From contig JAGWUU010000003.1 in assembly GCA_028868335.1 (NCBI GenBank), positions 1 through 38,571 on the forward strand: DNA of 38,571 bases, read 5' to 3'. This DNA is from Sphingomonadales bacterium. GTDB lineage: Bacteria; Pseudomonadota; Alphaproteobacteria; Sphingomonadales; Sphingomonadaceae. A program made the translations under genes and the position numbers. How positions within the stretch are numbered: position 1 is the first letter of the stretch; every line of letters starts with the position of its first letter. Under the pieces are notes generated by a model. The model did not search any database, was not told the origin of the DNA, and was given only the letters and a program-made list of their open reading frames with translations. Positions 29,958 to 37,429 of this stretch are shown here, in pieces.

Positions 29958-30589
29958 CCGAACGGCTGCACACCTTCGCCGAGTTGGGCGATACTCACGG
30001 GGACTATGGCGCGGCGACAGCGGTAGTGCGCCAGTTGATGAACCGCATGGCCACTGCGACGCTGGTCAAGGTCAAGAAAGTCAGCGCGGATACGGTCGAT
30101 GTCCAGCCCATGGTCCACCAGATCGACGGCGATGGGAAGGCTACCGACCACGGCACGATCCACGCCATTCCGTGGTTTGCGCTACGCGCCGGCAACTCCG
30201 CCGTCCTGCTCAAGCCCAAGGTTGGCGACATCGGCCTCGCGATCTTCTGTCATTCCGACATTTCCAAGGTCAAGAAGACCAAGGCCCCCGCAACGCCCGG
30301 AAGTAGGCGCCGCTTCGACTGGGCCGACGCGCTCTACCTGGGCGGGTTCCTCGGGCCCACGCCAACGCAGTTCATCACGGTCGACGATGATACCGGGATC
30401 ACGATCACCGGAACCTCAAGCCATCCGGTCACGATCAACGCGCCGGGCGGCCTGACGATCAACGGCGACATCACACTGACTGGCAAACTGACCGCCAGTG
30501 ATGACGTGATCGCCAGCGGCAAGAGCCTCAAATCGCATACCCATGGCGGGATCCAGACGGGGAGCGGCACATCCGGACCTCCATCGTAA
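29954..30589 (+). CDS. Baseplate central spike (gp138/gpV-like)
   Basis: ATGA overlap with the hub gene gives a 211-residue product. The N-terminal OB-fold part (TATLVKVKKVSADTVDVQPM then VGDIGLAIFCHSDISKVKK) is followed by a beta-helical region with repeating ITITG and LTINGDITLTGKL. The tip is SHTHGGIQTGSGTSGPPS, where the His-x-His pair (195, 197) resembles the metal-binding apex of P2 gpV and Mu gp45. It pierces the outer membrane as a trimer. Confidence 0.88.
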   Translation: MTERLHTFAELGDTHGDYGAATAVVRQLMNRMATATLVKVKKVSADTVDVQPMVHQIDGDGKATDHGTIHAIPWFALRAGNSAVLLKPKVGDIGLAIFCHSDISKVKKTKAPATPGSRRRFDWADALYLGGFLGPTPTQFITVDDDTGITITGTSSHPVTINAPGGLTINGDITLTGKLTASDDVIASGKSLKSHTHGGIQTGSGTSGPPS

Positions 30590-30600
30590 TCTAAGATTAC
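30586..30600. promoter_or_regulatory. GTAATCT-A-AGATTAC perfect palindrome between spike and wedge genes
   Basis: Seven-base arms around one base. The palindrome includes the spike TAA stop and ends two bases before the wedge ATG, in the place where a ribosome site would be expected. It is a longer form of the motif seen at 13577 and 15763. It may be a DNA-binding site or a translational hairpin. Confidence 0.35.
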
Positions 30601-30601
30601 A

Positions 30602-30940
30602 ATGGCAACCACCCTCCTCCTCGACCGCGGCACATGGGATTGCTGTCTCGATGCCAGCGGCAACATCGCGCTCGCGTCCGAGCCCTACAGCAAGGAGCAA
30701 GACGTCGCCTCGGAATGCCGCGTGTTCGAGGGTGAGTGCTACTATGACACCACGATCGGCATCCCCTATTTCGGAGCGATCCTCGGTGCGGCGGTCCCGA
30801 TCCAGATCATCAAGGAAAAGCTGATCACCGCTGCGCAGCGCGTCCCCGGCGTCGGCAAGGTGACGGTCTATCTCACCGACATCAGGGACCGTGCACTTGG
30901 CGGCCAGGTCCAGTTTGACGGCGGAGTTGTCGCGCTATGA
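30602..30940 (+). CDS. Baseplate wedge protein, gp25-like
   Basis: The 112-residue product has the W/gp25 lysozyme-like fold pattern: WDCCLDASGNIALASEPYSK, then ASECRVFEGECYYDTTIGIP and YFGAILGAAVPIQIIKEKLI with the final VPGVGKVTVYLTD. It anchors the sheath to the baseplate. No usual ribosome site is visible because of the palindrome just before its ATG. ATGA overlap with the gpJ-like gene. Confidence 0.85.
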   Translation: MATTLLLDRGTWDCCLDASGNIALASEPYSKEQDVASECRVFEGECYYDTTIGIPYFGAILGAAVPIQIIKEKLITAAQRVPGVGKVTVYLTDIRDRALGGQVQFDGGVVAL

Positions 30941-32145
30941 CCAATGTTCCCGCCGCCGTATTCGATCCGGTCGGCCTGATCATCCCATCGGAGAGCGATA
31001 TCAAAGCCGGTCTGTGGGCCGATTTCCAGACCGCGTTCGGCGGTGCGCTCAACGAATCCGACGCCACACCGCAGGGCCAGATCGTCGCAGCGCTGACGGC
31101 GGTGATCGGTGCCAGCAATGACCTGTTGCTGGAATACGTCAACCAGGTCGATCCGGCGTTCTCATCGGGCCGGATGCAGGATGCTATCGCGCGGATCTAC
31201 TACCTCACCCGAAAGGAAGCGCTCGACACCATCGTCACCTGCACATGTACGGGCGCGGCAGGCGCGGTCATCCCGCAAGGAAGCCTTGCCATCGCCAGCG
31301 ACGGCACGGTCTATGCCAGCCTCTCGGCCGCGACGATCCCGCCGGGCGGCTCGATCTCGGTTCCCTTTTCCGCGATCACGCCGGGACCGATCCCGTGCCC
31401 CGCAGGTAGTCTCAACGCAATCTACCGCGCGGTTTCGGGCTGGGACACGGTCTACAATACCGCCGATGGCGTGCTGGGGCGCGATACCGAGAGCCGCGCG
31501 CAATTCGAGGCGCGACGCGCGGAATCGGTCGCGGTCAATGCGACCGGCATCCTTCCCGCCATTCGTGGCGCGGTGATGAACGTTGCGGACGTGGTCGACG
31601 CCTATGTGACCGAGAATTCAACCGCGACGACTGCGACGATCGGCTCGGTCAGCATCGCGGCGCGCTCGCTCTATGTTGCGGTATATGGCGGAGCCGATGC
31701 TGACATTGCCGCCGCGATCTGGTCGAAAAAGCCGCCGGGCTGCGGCTATGTCGGGGGAACGACCGTCACAGTCGTCGACAACAGGTCCGGGTACAACCTG
31801 CCCTATCCGTCCTATTCGGTGAAGTTCCAGCGCGCGGCGGCGTTGCCGGTCTACATCGCGGTCACAATTGCCAACAACGGCCTGGTGCCCAGCGATGCCG
31901 TCGCGAAAATCCGCGCAGCGGTGCACGCGGCGTTCAGCGGCGATGATGGCGGCCCGCGCGCCCGGATCGGCTCGACGCTCTATGCGCTGCGCTACGTCGC
32001 CGGAATCCAAGGCGCGGGAAGCTGGGCGCAGATCATCTCGATCACCATCGGCACGAGCGCTAGCCCCACGGCGGCGGACATCCTGATCCCGATCGACAAG
32101 ATGCCGACGCTCGATGATGCCAACATCACGGTAACGCTGGCGTGA
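30937..32145 (+). CDS. Baseplate J/gp6-like wedge protein
   Basis: The 402-residue protein begins MTNVPAAVFDPVGLIIPSES. It contains the family's DIKAGLWADFQTAFGGALNE, a long helix region (LEYVNQVDPAFSSGRMQDAI), LGRDTESRAQFEARRAESVA and IRGAVMNVADVVDAYVTENS. These are conserved in Mu gp47/P2 J proteins. It forms the wedge arms that trigger sheath contraction. GTGA overlap with the DUF2612 gene. Confidence 0.9.
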   Translation: MTNVPAAVFDPVGLIIPSESDIKAGLWADFQTAFGGALNESDATPQGQIVAALTAVIGASNDLLLEYVNQVDPAFSSGRMQDAIARIYYLTRKEALDTIVTCTCTGAAGAVIPQGSLAIASDGTVYASLSAATIPPGGSISVPFSAITPGPIPCPAGSLNAIYRAVSGWDTVYNTADGVLGRDTESRAQFEARRAESVAVNATGILPAIRGAVMNVADVVDAYVTENSTATTATIGSVSIAARSLYVAVYGGADADIAAAIWSKKPPGCGYVGGTTVTVVDNRSGYNLPYPSYSVKFQRAAALPVYIAVTIANNGLVPSDAVAKIRAAVHAAFSGDDGGPRARIGSTLYALRYVAGIQGAGSWAQIISITIGTSASPTAADILIPIDKMPTLDDANITVTLA

Positions 32146-32810
32146 GCACGCTGACATCAACCGGCGAGTTCCCCATTGCCTACACCGGCGAGGACGACGG
32201 CATTCAGCCACTGTTCCTCGATCCGCGCGCGATCGTCATCAGCCAGTATGCCAACAGCCCGGTATTGCTCGCGCTGCTCGACGCGCTTGGGCAGGCGCTT
32301 GACCGCCTCGCGCGCTTCAATGCGTTCTATGATGCGATCTGGAATGTGCTGACTGCGAACAGCCACGGCCTCGATGTCTGGGGGCGCATCGTCGGGGTCA
32401 GCCGAAACCTCTACATCCCGCCGACCGATACGCCGCCTCCGCCTAATTACCTGGGTTTCTCTGCGATGACCGATGCCACGCCGTTCGGGACGGGCATCTT
32501 CTACGGGGCCAGCGGGTTCAGCGGAGGCGGGGTCCATGCCCCCAACTTCAGTCTGACCGACCTGGTCTACCGCAGGCTGATCCTCGCCAAGGCTGCGCTC
32601 AACATCACCAACAGCGCCATTCCGGCGATCAACGCGATCCTGATCGCTCTCTTCCCCGGCTACGGCAACGTCTACGTGCGCGACAACACCGACATGACAA
32701 TGACCTTCGTCTTCGGCGCCGCCTTGTCGAAAGTAGATTATGCGATCGTCACGCAGTCGGGGGTGCTCCCCAAGCCTGCCGGCGTCTCGTTCACAGTGGA
32801 GCACCCGTAG
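32142..32810 (+). CDS. DUF2612 baseplate protein (gpI-like)
   Basis: The 222-residue product starts with GTG overlapping the gpJ-like stop. It contains FLDPRAIVISQYANSPVLLA, AIWNVLTANSHGLDVWGRIV then GVSRNL, and LILAKAALNITNSAIPAINA, all typical of DUF2612, the wedge protein that connects gpJ to tail fibres. It closes the baseplate block before the last fibre gene. Confidence 0.85.
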   Translation: MSTLTSTGEFPIAYTGEDDGIQPLFLDPRAIVISQYANSPVLLALLDALGQALDRLARFNAFYDAIWNVLTANSHGLDVWGRIVGVSRNLYIPPTDTPPPPNYLGFSAMTDATPFGTGIFYGASGFSGGGVHAPNFSLTDLVYRRLILAKAALNITNSAIPAINAILIALFPGYGNVYVRDNTDMTMTFVFGAALSKVDYAIVTQSGVLPKPAGVSFTVEHP

Positions 32811-32812
32811 CC

Positions 32813-33541
32813 ATGCAGACCAGCGACCTTCCCGCCAGGTTCAAGATACCCTTCGCGAACGGTGCCGGGTCCGGCTACATCCGGCCCATCCCCGACGCGC
32901 ATCAGACCGCGACCAGCACCGACGCACCGGCCAGCTTCACCGATGGTTTCCCGCCCGAGACGTTCGTTCCCCAGGCATCGGGCGGCGTGCCGCCGTCGGG
33001 AGCCGATTTCAACGGCATCTTGAGCATGATCTCGAAGTGGGCGCGCTGGCAGGCAGCTGGCGGCCCGGCGATCTTCGACAGCGCTTTCAGCACGGCTGTC
33101 GGCGGCTATCCCAAGGGCGCCAAGCTCGATTCGACGGTCACCCCCGGCCTCGTCTGGATTTCGACGGCGGACAACAACACGACCGATCCGGACGGCGGCT
33201 CCCCGGCCAACTGGCTGAAGATGACCACGCCGGGCGGTTGGAATTCCTCGCTCTCGACCAACGGCTACCAAGTATTTCCGTCCGGGTTCATGGTCCAATG
33301 GGGCATCAACCGCTCGTATCATTCGGGCGAGGGCGGCGTGTACCAACCTTTTTCGATCCCGTTCCCGACCGCGTGCTTCGCGGTGATCGCGACCGAGTAT
33401 GTCATCAACCCGAATGACACCGGGAACGACATGTGGGCGCACGTCTCGAGCCGCACGGTATCGGGGTTCTACTACAACTACGGCGCGGCGAGCGGCGGCA
33501 ATAACGGCGAGGGGTTCGACTTCCTCGCGATCGGGGCATGA
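32813..33541 (+). CDS. Terminal tail fibre protein (242 aa)
   Basis: Starts 2 bases after the DUF2612 stop. The N-terminus, MQTSDLPARFKIPFANGAGS, then GGVPPSGADFNGILSMISKW, is the standard attachment domain of short phage tail fibres. The C-terminal part, GFMVQWGINRSYHSGEGGVY then a beta-rich tip with YNYGAASGGNNGEGFDFLAI, resembles gp53-like receptor-binding tips. It should bind the host cell. This is the fibre in the expected place, separate from the fibre cassette at 13608-18193. Confidence 0.82.
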   Translation: MQTSDLPARFKIPFANGAGSGYIRPIPDAHQTATSTDAPASFTDGFPPETFVPQASGGVPPSGADFNGILSMISKWARWQAAGGPAIFDSAFSTAVGGYPKGAKLDSTVTPGLVWISTADNNTTDPDGGSPANWLKMTTPGGWNSSLSTNGYQVFPSGFMVQWGINRSYHSGEGGVYQPFSIPFPTACFAVIATEYVINPNDTGNDMWAHVSSRTVSGFYYNYGAASGGNNGEGFDFLAIGA

Positions 33542-33801
33542 CCATGACCACGATGAGACAACTCGAAACGGAGACGCGCTCGACGATGACCAAGCTCGAA
33601 TGGGGGGTGCTGTTCTCCGTCATCGCCAGCGCGGCAAGCATCGTGTTCTCCGCCGGGGTCATCTGGACCACGGTAAAGGTGCACGACAGCCGCATTGCCC
33701 AGCTCGAGACGACGGCGAATTCCAACAACGACCGCCTGGCGCGAATTGAAACCAAGCTTGACGTGATCCTTGCGGACCGAACCGAGGGGGGCAGACGATG
33801 A
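33538..33801 (+). CDS. Small membrane protein of lysis module (87 aa)
   Basis: ATGA overlap with the fibre gene. A basic, polar start is followed by LEWGVLFSVIASAASIVFSA and one transmembrane helix (about 20-43). The rest is a coiled coil (HDSRIAQLETTANSNNDRLA, RIETKLDVILADR). The layout resembles XhlA-like or antiholin helpers. Position before the holin supports a lysis-timing role; the precise function is inference. Confidence 0.65.
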   Translation: MTMTTMRQLETETRSTMTKLEWGVLFSVIASAASIVFSAGVIWTTVKVHDSRIAQLETTANSNNDRLARIETKLDVILADRTEGGRR

Positions 33802-34031
33802 TGCAACTGATCGACGACGCGCGACAATTCTGGCGCTTGTGGAGCGTGCGGATCATGGCGATCCCGGTGCTGCTCGCCGGAGCCTATGCCAGTAGCCCAG
33901 CGGTGTTCACCGGGCTCATCGCCTACGTTCCGGAGAAGTGGCGCCCGCTGGCGCTGTTCCTGGGGACGGTGGTGATGTCGGGGATCGGGACGCTGGCCCG
34001 CGTGGTCAAGCAGGGTCCGCGCGATGCCTGA
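33798..34031 (+). CDS. Putative holin (77 aa)
   Basis: Two transmembrane helices, IMAIPVLLAGAYASSPAVFT and WRPLALFLGTVVMSGIGTLA, are separated by a short loop with a basic C-terminal end (RVVKQGPRDA), typical of small class II phage holins (DUF7940-like). Overlaps the preceding gene by ATGA and the endolysin by 8 bases. It would permeabilise or depolarise the inner membrane to start lysis. Confidence 0.75.
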   Translation: MMQLIDDARQFWRLWSVRIMAIPVLLAGAYASSPAVFTGLIAYVPEKWRPLALFLGTVVMSGIGTLARVVKQGPRDA

Positions 34032-34545
34032 CCAGCCTCAATCCCCGCCGCGCTTTGTCCCGATGGCGCCGGACAAGCCGAGCGGAAAGGCGGTGCTGGT
34101 CGGCACGGTCGGGACCAGTGCGGCGGCGCTGTTGCTCGCGATGGTTGGGGCGTGGGAAGGCAAGCGCAACGACCCTTATGCCGATATCGTCGGCGTGATG
34201 ACGGTCTGTTACGGCGAAACCCATGTCGCGATGCGCCGCTACAGCAATGCCGAATGCAGCGACATGCTCGCCGGCTCGATTGCTGACCACGCCCGCCCGG
34301 TGCTGGCGCGCAATCCCGAACTGGCCGGGCACCCAGAGCAGCTCGCCGCCGCCGTGTCTCTGGCCTACAACATCGGGCCTGCCGCCTATGCGCGGTCGAG
34401 CGCGGCGCGGCTGTTCAGCGCGGGCCAGTGGCGCGAGGCCTGCGATTCGTTCCTGAAGTGGAGTTACGCGGGCGGGCGGCAGGTCAAGGGCTTGCTCAAG
34501 CGCCGCCAGGCCGAGCGCGCCATGTGCGTGAGAGGACTGCCATGA
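34024..34545 (+). CDS. GH24 endolysin, probably SAR type
   Basis: The 173-residue lysozyme has a weakly hydrophobic Ala/Gly-rich N-terminal helix (about 22-42, VLVGTVGTSAAALLLAMVGA), the mark of a signal-arrest-release endolysin. It is followed directly by the GH24 active site EGKRNDPYADIVGVMTVCYG. Glu45, Asp54 and Thr60 have the E-8-D-5-T spacing of the catalytic triad. AAVSLAYNIGPAAYARSSAA is the second conserved helix. It is exported in inactive membrane-bound form and released on holin action, then cuts peptidoglycan. Confidence 0.88.
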   Translation: MPDQPQSPPRFVPMAPDKPSGKAVLVGTVGTSAAALLLAMVGAWEGKRNDPYADIVGVMTVCYGETHVAMRRYSNAECSDMLAGSIADHARPVLARNPELAGHPEQLAAAVSLAYNIGPAAYARSSAARLFSAGQWREACDSFLKWSYAGGRQVKGLLKRRQAERAMCVRGLP

Positions 34546-34907
34546 CCACGGTTCCACCGGTCAACCAGCGGGGCAGCGCTCCGGCAGTGTTCACCCCCGA
34601 CTTCCACGAGGATGACGAGAACGAGCGCGGCGTCCGTCCGGGCCTGTTCCACTATTACACAGCCTATGCCGACGAGGGCCACGCGAAGGCCGGTATCCTG
34701 TTCGGGTGCCCGTGCGGCTGCGGATCGCTGTTCCACATCGGGTTCGATACCCATGAGGCCAAAAGTCCGCGCTGGCATTGGGACGGCAACGTGGAGACGC
34801 CAAGCTGCACCCCGTCAATCCTGATCTACCAGATGAACGACAAGGGCGAGCGGATCGGCGAGCACTGGCATGGCTTCCTGACAGCCGGGGAGTTTCGTTC
34901 GTGCTGA
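34542..34907 (+). CDS. DUF6527 family protein in the lysis cassette
   Basis: ATG 34542 (ATGA with endolysin) is preferred over an open upstream extension, giving 121 residues. GILFGCPCGCGSLFHIGFDT carries Cys56, Cys58 and Cys60. WHWDGNVETPSCTPSILIY and EHWHGFLTAGEFRSC show the conserved Trp, Pro, His and final Cys of DUF6527. The Cys/His pattern suggests a bound zinc. The function is unknown; it sits between endolysin and spanin, which is notable. Confidence 0.8.
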   Translation: MTTVPPVNQRGSAPAVFTPDFHEDDENERGVRPGLFHYYTAYADEGHAKAGILFGCPCGCGSLFHIGFDTHEAKSPRWHWDGNVETPSCTPSILIYQMNDKGERIGEHWHGFLTAGEFRSC

Positions 34908-35482
34908 CTGCAATCCTCCTCCGTCTCCTCCCCCTCTGGAACTGGCTGCGCGGGGCCGCTGGGGCGCTGCGTGGCCTCATAGGCCGCTACCCCCTGCAAG
35001 CGGCCCTGATCGCGTCGCTGTGCCTCTCTGGCTGGCTGTGGCACGGCTGGGATCGCGAGAAGGCGCACCATCTTTCAGACCGCGCCGCCGCAGAGGAAAC
35101 CATGCGCCAGTTTCGCGCGGCCTCGGACGCCAACGCCGCCGCCGCGATTGCCCAGGTCAAGGCGGCAGAGGCGCGGTCGGCGCAACAGGCAAAGGACAAC
35201 ACCCATGTCGAAACTGAAATCCGCACCGTGTATCGCGATCGCGCTGGGGCTTATGCTGACCGGATGCGCCTCGACCAGGTATGTCGCAGCGACCCCGCCG
35301 CCGCTACCCAAGATCACCCTGCCCCGCTCGATCACGGCCCCGGTGGTGAAGCCGTCGTTCTTGAACGCGCCGACTTCGACCAGCTCGTCGCCAATACCGC
35401 GCGGCTAGAGGCGGCGCATGAGTGGGGCGAGGGGCTGATCAGGGATGGGGCTGCGGTGGCTCTGCCGGAGCTGGTGCAATAA
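34901..35482 (+). CDS. Inner-membrane spanin (i-spanin, Rz-like)
   Basis: The GTG start at 34901 overlaps the DUF6527 stop; the product is 193 residues. An N-terminal part with hydrophobic segments (FVLTAILLRLLPLWNWLRGA and YPLQAALIASLCLSGWLWHG) anchors it. It is followed by a periplasmic coiled coil (SDANAAAAIAQVKAAEARSA, then QQAKDNTHVETEIRTVYRDR). The C-terminal part coincides with an embedded o-spanin gene in another frame. Together they fuse inner and outer membranes in the last lysis step. It is the last gene of the rightward late operon. Confidence 0.8.
   Translation: MLTAILLRLLPLWNWLRGAAGALRGLIGRYPLQAALIASLCLSGWLWHGWDREKAHHLSDRAAAEETMRQFRAASDANAAAAIAQVKAAEARSAQQAKDNTHVETEIRTVYRDRAGAYADRMRLDQVCRSDPAAATQDHPAPLDHGPGGEAVVLERADFDQLVANTARLEAAHEWGEGLIRDGAAVALPELVQ
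35205..35408 (+). CDS. Outer-membrane spanin lipoprotein (o-spanin, Rz1-like), embedded
   Basis: This 67-residue frame lies wholly inside the i-spanin gene in a different frame, an arrangement known for lambda Rz/Rz1. MSKLKSAPCIAIALGLMLTG then Cys21 forms a signal peptide with lipobox L-T-G-C. The mature part is Pro-rich (YVAATPPPLPKITLPRSITA), typical of Rz1. The start at ATG 35205 is chosen because it gives the signal peptide; an earlier ATG at 35148 adds a basic segment. Confidence 0.85.
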   Translation: MSKLKSAPCIAIALGLMLTGCASTRYVAATPPPLPKITLPRSITAPVVKPSFLNAPTSTSSSPIPRG

Positions 35483-35488
35483 GGCCGG

Positions 35489-35845
35489 TCAGTTCGGTCG
35501 GCGCGCCTGCCGAGCCAACAAGGTCGCCGCGCTCTGCCCGACCGACACCGGCCCTTCGCTCGACAGCACGAAGTCAGCCGCCGCCATCAGCGCAACGCCA
35601 TCCGCTTCGCTGTCGTCAAGTTCGACCGGCGGTGACCCCGCTGCTTCCCACCGCTCGCGCAGTTCTTCCGAACCGTCCATGATTGCAAGTTCAAGCACGC
35701 GCAGATCGTCCCACGCGCCTTGCGGCACCCGGTTGCGCCCCGATGACCATGATTTTACGGTGTCGAGCCGAACCCCGTGAAGCGCTGCCGCCCCGGACTG
35801 GGTTAGTCCGAGGCGGGCGAGGCAGGCGGTGTAGATGGTCTTCAT
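35489..35845 (-). CDS. Helix-turn-helix protein (118 aa)
   Basis: ATG 35843-35845 (TGATG with the preceding minus gene) gives MKTIYTACLARLGLTQSGAA then ALHGVRLDTVKSWSSGRNRV, a clear helix-turn-helix of the XRE-like or phage regulator type. The second half is acidic and helical (ELAIMDGSEELRERWEAAGS). It converges on the lysis operon with only six bases between stops. It may autoregulate the promoter at 36189-36216, whose palindrome is a natural target for a small HTH dimer; this is inference. Confidence 0.7.
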   Translation of the reverse strand: MKTIYTACLARLGLTQSGAAALHGVRLDTVKSWSSGRNRVPQGAWDDLRVLELAIMDGSEELRERWEAAGSPPVELDDSEADGVALMAAADFVLSSEGPVSVGQSAATLLARQARRPN

Positions 35846-36135
35846 CAGTATGCCCCGCAAAGGATCGCGATGTCTCCGCCTTCGGGGTTGCACCATCCTT
35901 CAGTGGCTGCGCGGTTCGCGGCAGACCGCGCCTCGATGTAAACGAGTGCGAGTCCGGTCATTCCAGCCTCATCGTCGAGTTCCTGCAACTGCACCATGTA
36001 GGTCGCTTCAGCTTCGATCGGGTTGGCGTCAGCAGCTTGAAAAACAGCCAGCGCGGCGTCCTCGGCGCGGGATTCATCGGACGCGTCTCCGCGACCCAAG
36101 TTCCACTCGATACCGATGTGCATGGACTTGAACAT
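35845..36135 (-). CDS. Hypothetical protein (96 aa), first gene after an internal promoter
   Basis: ATG 36133-36135 follows AAGGAG by about 8 bases. The product starts MFKSMHIGIEWNLGRGDASD and continues as an acidic, Ala-rich helical protein (EDAALAVFQAADANPIEAEA). It has no membrane segment. No family is recognised. It lies between the promoter and the HTH gene, to which it is coupled by TGATG. Confidence 0.65.
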   Translation of the reverse strand: MFKSMHIGIEWNLGRGDASDESRAEDAALAVFQAADANPIEAEATYMVQLQELDDEAGMTGLALVYIEARSAANRAATEGWCNPEGGDIAILCGAY

Positions 36136-36188
36136 TCGAGGTCTCCTTACCTATCGCGGTGGGCCGTCCCTCCGCTCTTGATGAACAC

Positions 36189-36216
36189 AGAATACACCTA
36201 TCGTGTATTAAGTCAA
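36189..36216 (-). promoter_or_regulatory. Leftward promoter overlain by 19-bp palindrome
   Basis: Read leftward, TTGACT (36211-36216) and TATTCT (36189-36194) are 16 bases apart, close to sigma-70 consensus. AATACAC (36191-36197) and GTGTATT (36203-36209) are perfect inverted 7-mers with a 5-base spacer and cover the -10 element and most of the spacer. A dimeric repressor bound here would block the promoter. The local AT richness stands out. Confidence 0.7.
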
Positions 36217-36251
36217 GCATCAATCGCACTCGGTTCGTCGCATTTTTCTGC

Positions 36252-36428
36252 TCATTGCCTCCCCAGATCCAGGCGCCAGATAGCCTCCCGCTCCGCCGCC
36301 TCGCGATGGGCGGCAAGATGCCGGACCAGCACGTCAGCCGCGCCGGAGGTAAAATCTTCGCATGAGATGCCGAGGGCGTGCGCGAGTTCGGCGGATCGAT
36401 CCTTGTCGGCCTGCGTCACCTCAACCAT
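36252..36428 (-). CDS. Small hypothetical protein (58 aa)
   Basis: ATG 36426-36428 overlaps the stop of the preceding gene by 8 bases, and the gene ends with TGA at 36252-36254. The product starts MVEVTQADKDRSAELAHALG, contains ISCEDFTSGAADVLVRHLAA and ends HREAAEREAIWRLDLGRQ. It is a charged helical protein. No family is recognised. It is the last gene of the right minus-strand block before the internal promoter. Confidence 0.6.
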   Translation of the reverse strand: MVEVTQADKDRSAELAHALGISCEDFTSGAADVLVRHLAAHREAAEREAIWRLDLGRQ

Positions 36429-36801
36429 CGGTCTTGTCCTTCAATGCGCGGATTGCCCTATATAGGCTTTTCCCTGCGGCATAGCGCGGTTCCTGCATCG
36501 TGCCATGCGGAAACCACGCCTCGGCCTCTGCCGCCGCCTCGTCCAGCGCCTTGGCCCGCGCTTCGGCTTCGCGGTTGGCGATGATGGGGAGGATGGCGCG
36601 GGCGCTGTGTAGGTAGTGACGACGCGCCTGTTCGGCATCGTGATCTTCATAGAAGGCAGCAACACAACTTCCACTGTCGCAATAGCCTTCGTCAGGATTG
36701 GCATCGACGCCGCAGACTTCATCGAAGTCCAGACCCTCGGCATCGGCCAGCTTACGCGCCAGTTCCTCAACCAGCGCGTCGTCAGTGGTCGGTCCGGTCA
36801 T
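36421..36801 (-). CDS. Hypothetical acidic protein (126 aa)
   Basis: ATG 36799-36801 overlaps the preceding stop (ATGA); an upstream extension to 36843 is less likely. The product has MTGPTTDDALVEELARKLAD, DEVCGVDANPDEGYCDSGSC and a helical second half (REAEARAKALDEAAAEAEAW). Three Cys lie close together (CGV, YCD, SGSC), but metal binding is uncertain. It resembles the small helical proteins of phage accessory or early regions. Confidence 0.65.
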   Translation of the reverse strand: MTGPTTDDALVEELARKLADAEGLDFDEVCGVDANPDEGYCDSGSCVAAFYEDHDAEQARRHYLHSARAILPIIANREAEARAKALDEAAAEAEAWFPHGTMQEPRYAAGKSLYRAIRALKDKTDG

Positions 36802-37163
36802 GGCTGTTCTCCGAAGTAGGCGCGGGCGCGCAGCACATTCCATGCGAAGTCAGTCCCTAAATCGTCGCGCGTAAGGTCAATCTCTGTGAACGGTCGCAAA
36901 GCCCCCTCCGCCTTCGCCAGCTTCTCGCGCAGGTCGAGGATTTCGGCCAGTGGGTTTTCCATCCCGTGCGGGACAAAGATACTTCTGACGTGATGCAGAA
37001 GCCCCTCGCTGTTGTCCGTAGTTAAATCTCGCATGTCGCTGTCCACTTTGGACCAAACGACCACACCGTCTCGTTCAAAGACACGAACTGGAATACCGGG
37101 ATCAAATCTGATCGATATAGCATCAGACTTGGCCCGCTCCACAATATCGCTTTGGTCAGTCAT
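36798..37163 (-). CDS. Hypothetical protein (121 aa)
   Basis: ATG 37161-37163 overlaps the preceding gene by 8 bases. The product begins MTDQSDIVERAKSDAISIRF and contains NPLAEILDLREKLAKAEGAL then RPFTEIDLTRDDLGTDF. The latter stretch resembles small phage proteins with a short coiled coil. The function is unknown. The frame upstream to 37352 overlaps the neighbouring gene and is not used. Confidence 0.65.
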   Translation of the reverse strand: MTDQSDIVERAKSDAISIRFDPGIPVRVFERDGVVVWSKVDSDMRDLTTDNSEGLLHHVRSIFVPHGMENPLAEILDLREKLAKAEGALRPFTEIDLTRDDLGTDFAWNVLRARAYFGEQP

Positions 37164-37425
37164 GGCGGACTCCTCGGTTTTCGATCCGCTGTAGGAACTC
37201 CGTGACGTTGGCGCGCCATGTAGGATAAGGAATAGGCATACCGACTGTTCGCTCCAAAAGATCGACAGCCTCATCCCTCTCCGCGATGATCCCCGCGACG
37301 TGTTCATCGACAGCTTTCTGGATGACGGTAGCGGTGTGCCCAGGGAAGCCACCTGCTTGGTAGTAGGATATGGCTTCTGCCCACACCTTCATCGCATCGA
37401 AGGCGGGTTTGGTTTGGTCAGTCAT
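37156..37425 (-). CDS. Hypothetical protein (89 aa)
   Basis: Product starts MTDQTKPAFDAMKVWAEAIS and continues YYQAGGFPGHTATVIQKAVD, EHVAGIIAERDEAVDLLERT and ends with WRANVTEFLQRIENRG. Helical, soluble, with no recognised family. It lies between two small genes of the right minus-strand block. Confidence 0.6.
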   Translation of the reverse strand: MTDQTKPAFDAMKVWAEAISYYQAGGFPGHTATVIQKAVDEHVAGIIAERDEAVDLLERTVGMPIPYPTWRANVTEFLQRIENRGVRHD

Positions 37426-37429
37426 TGGG

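Noticed and set aside
36074-36316. 80-codon minus-strand frame across the right promoter
   Set aside because: Overlaps the promoter and operator and two better supported genes, and its product has no coherent fold.
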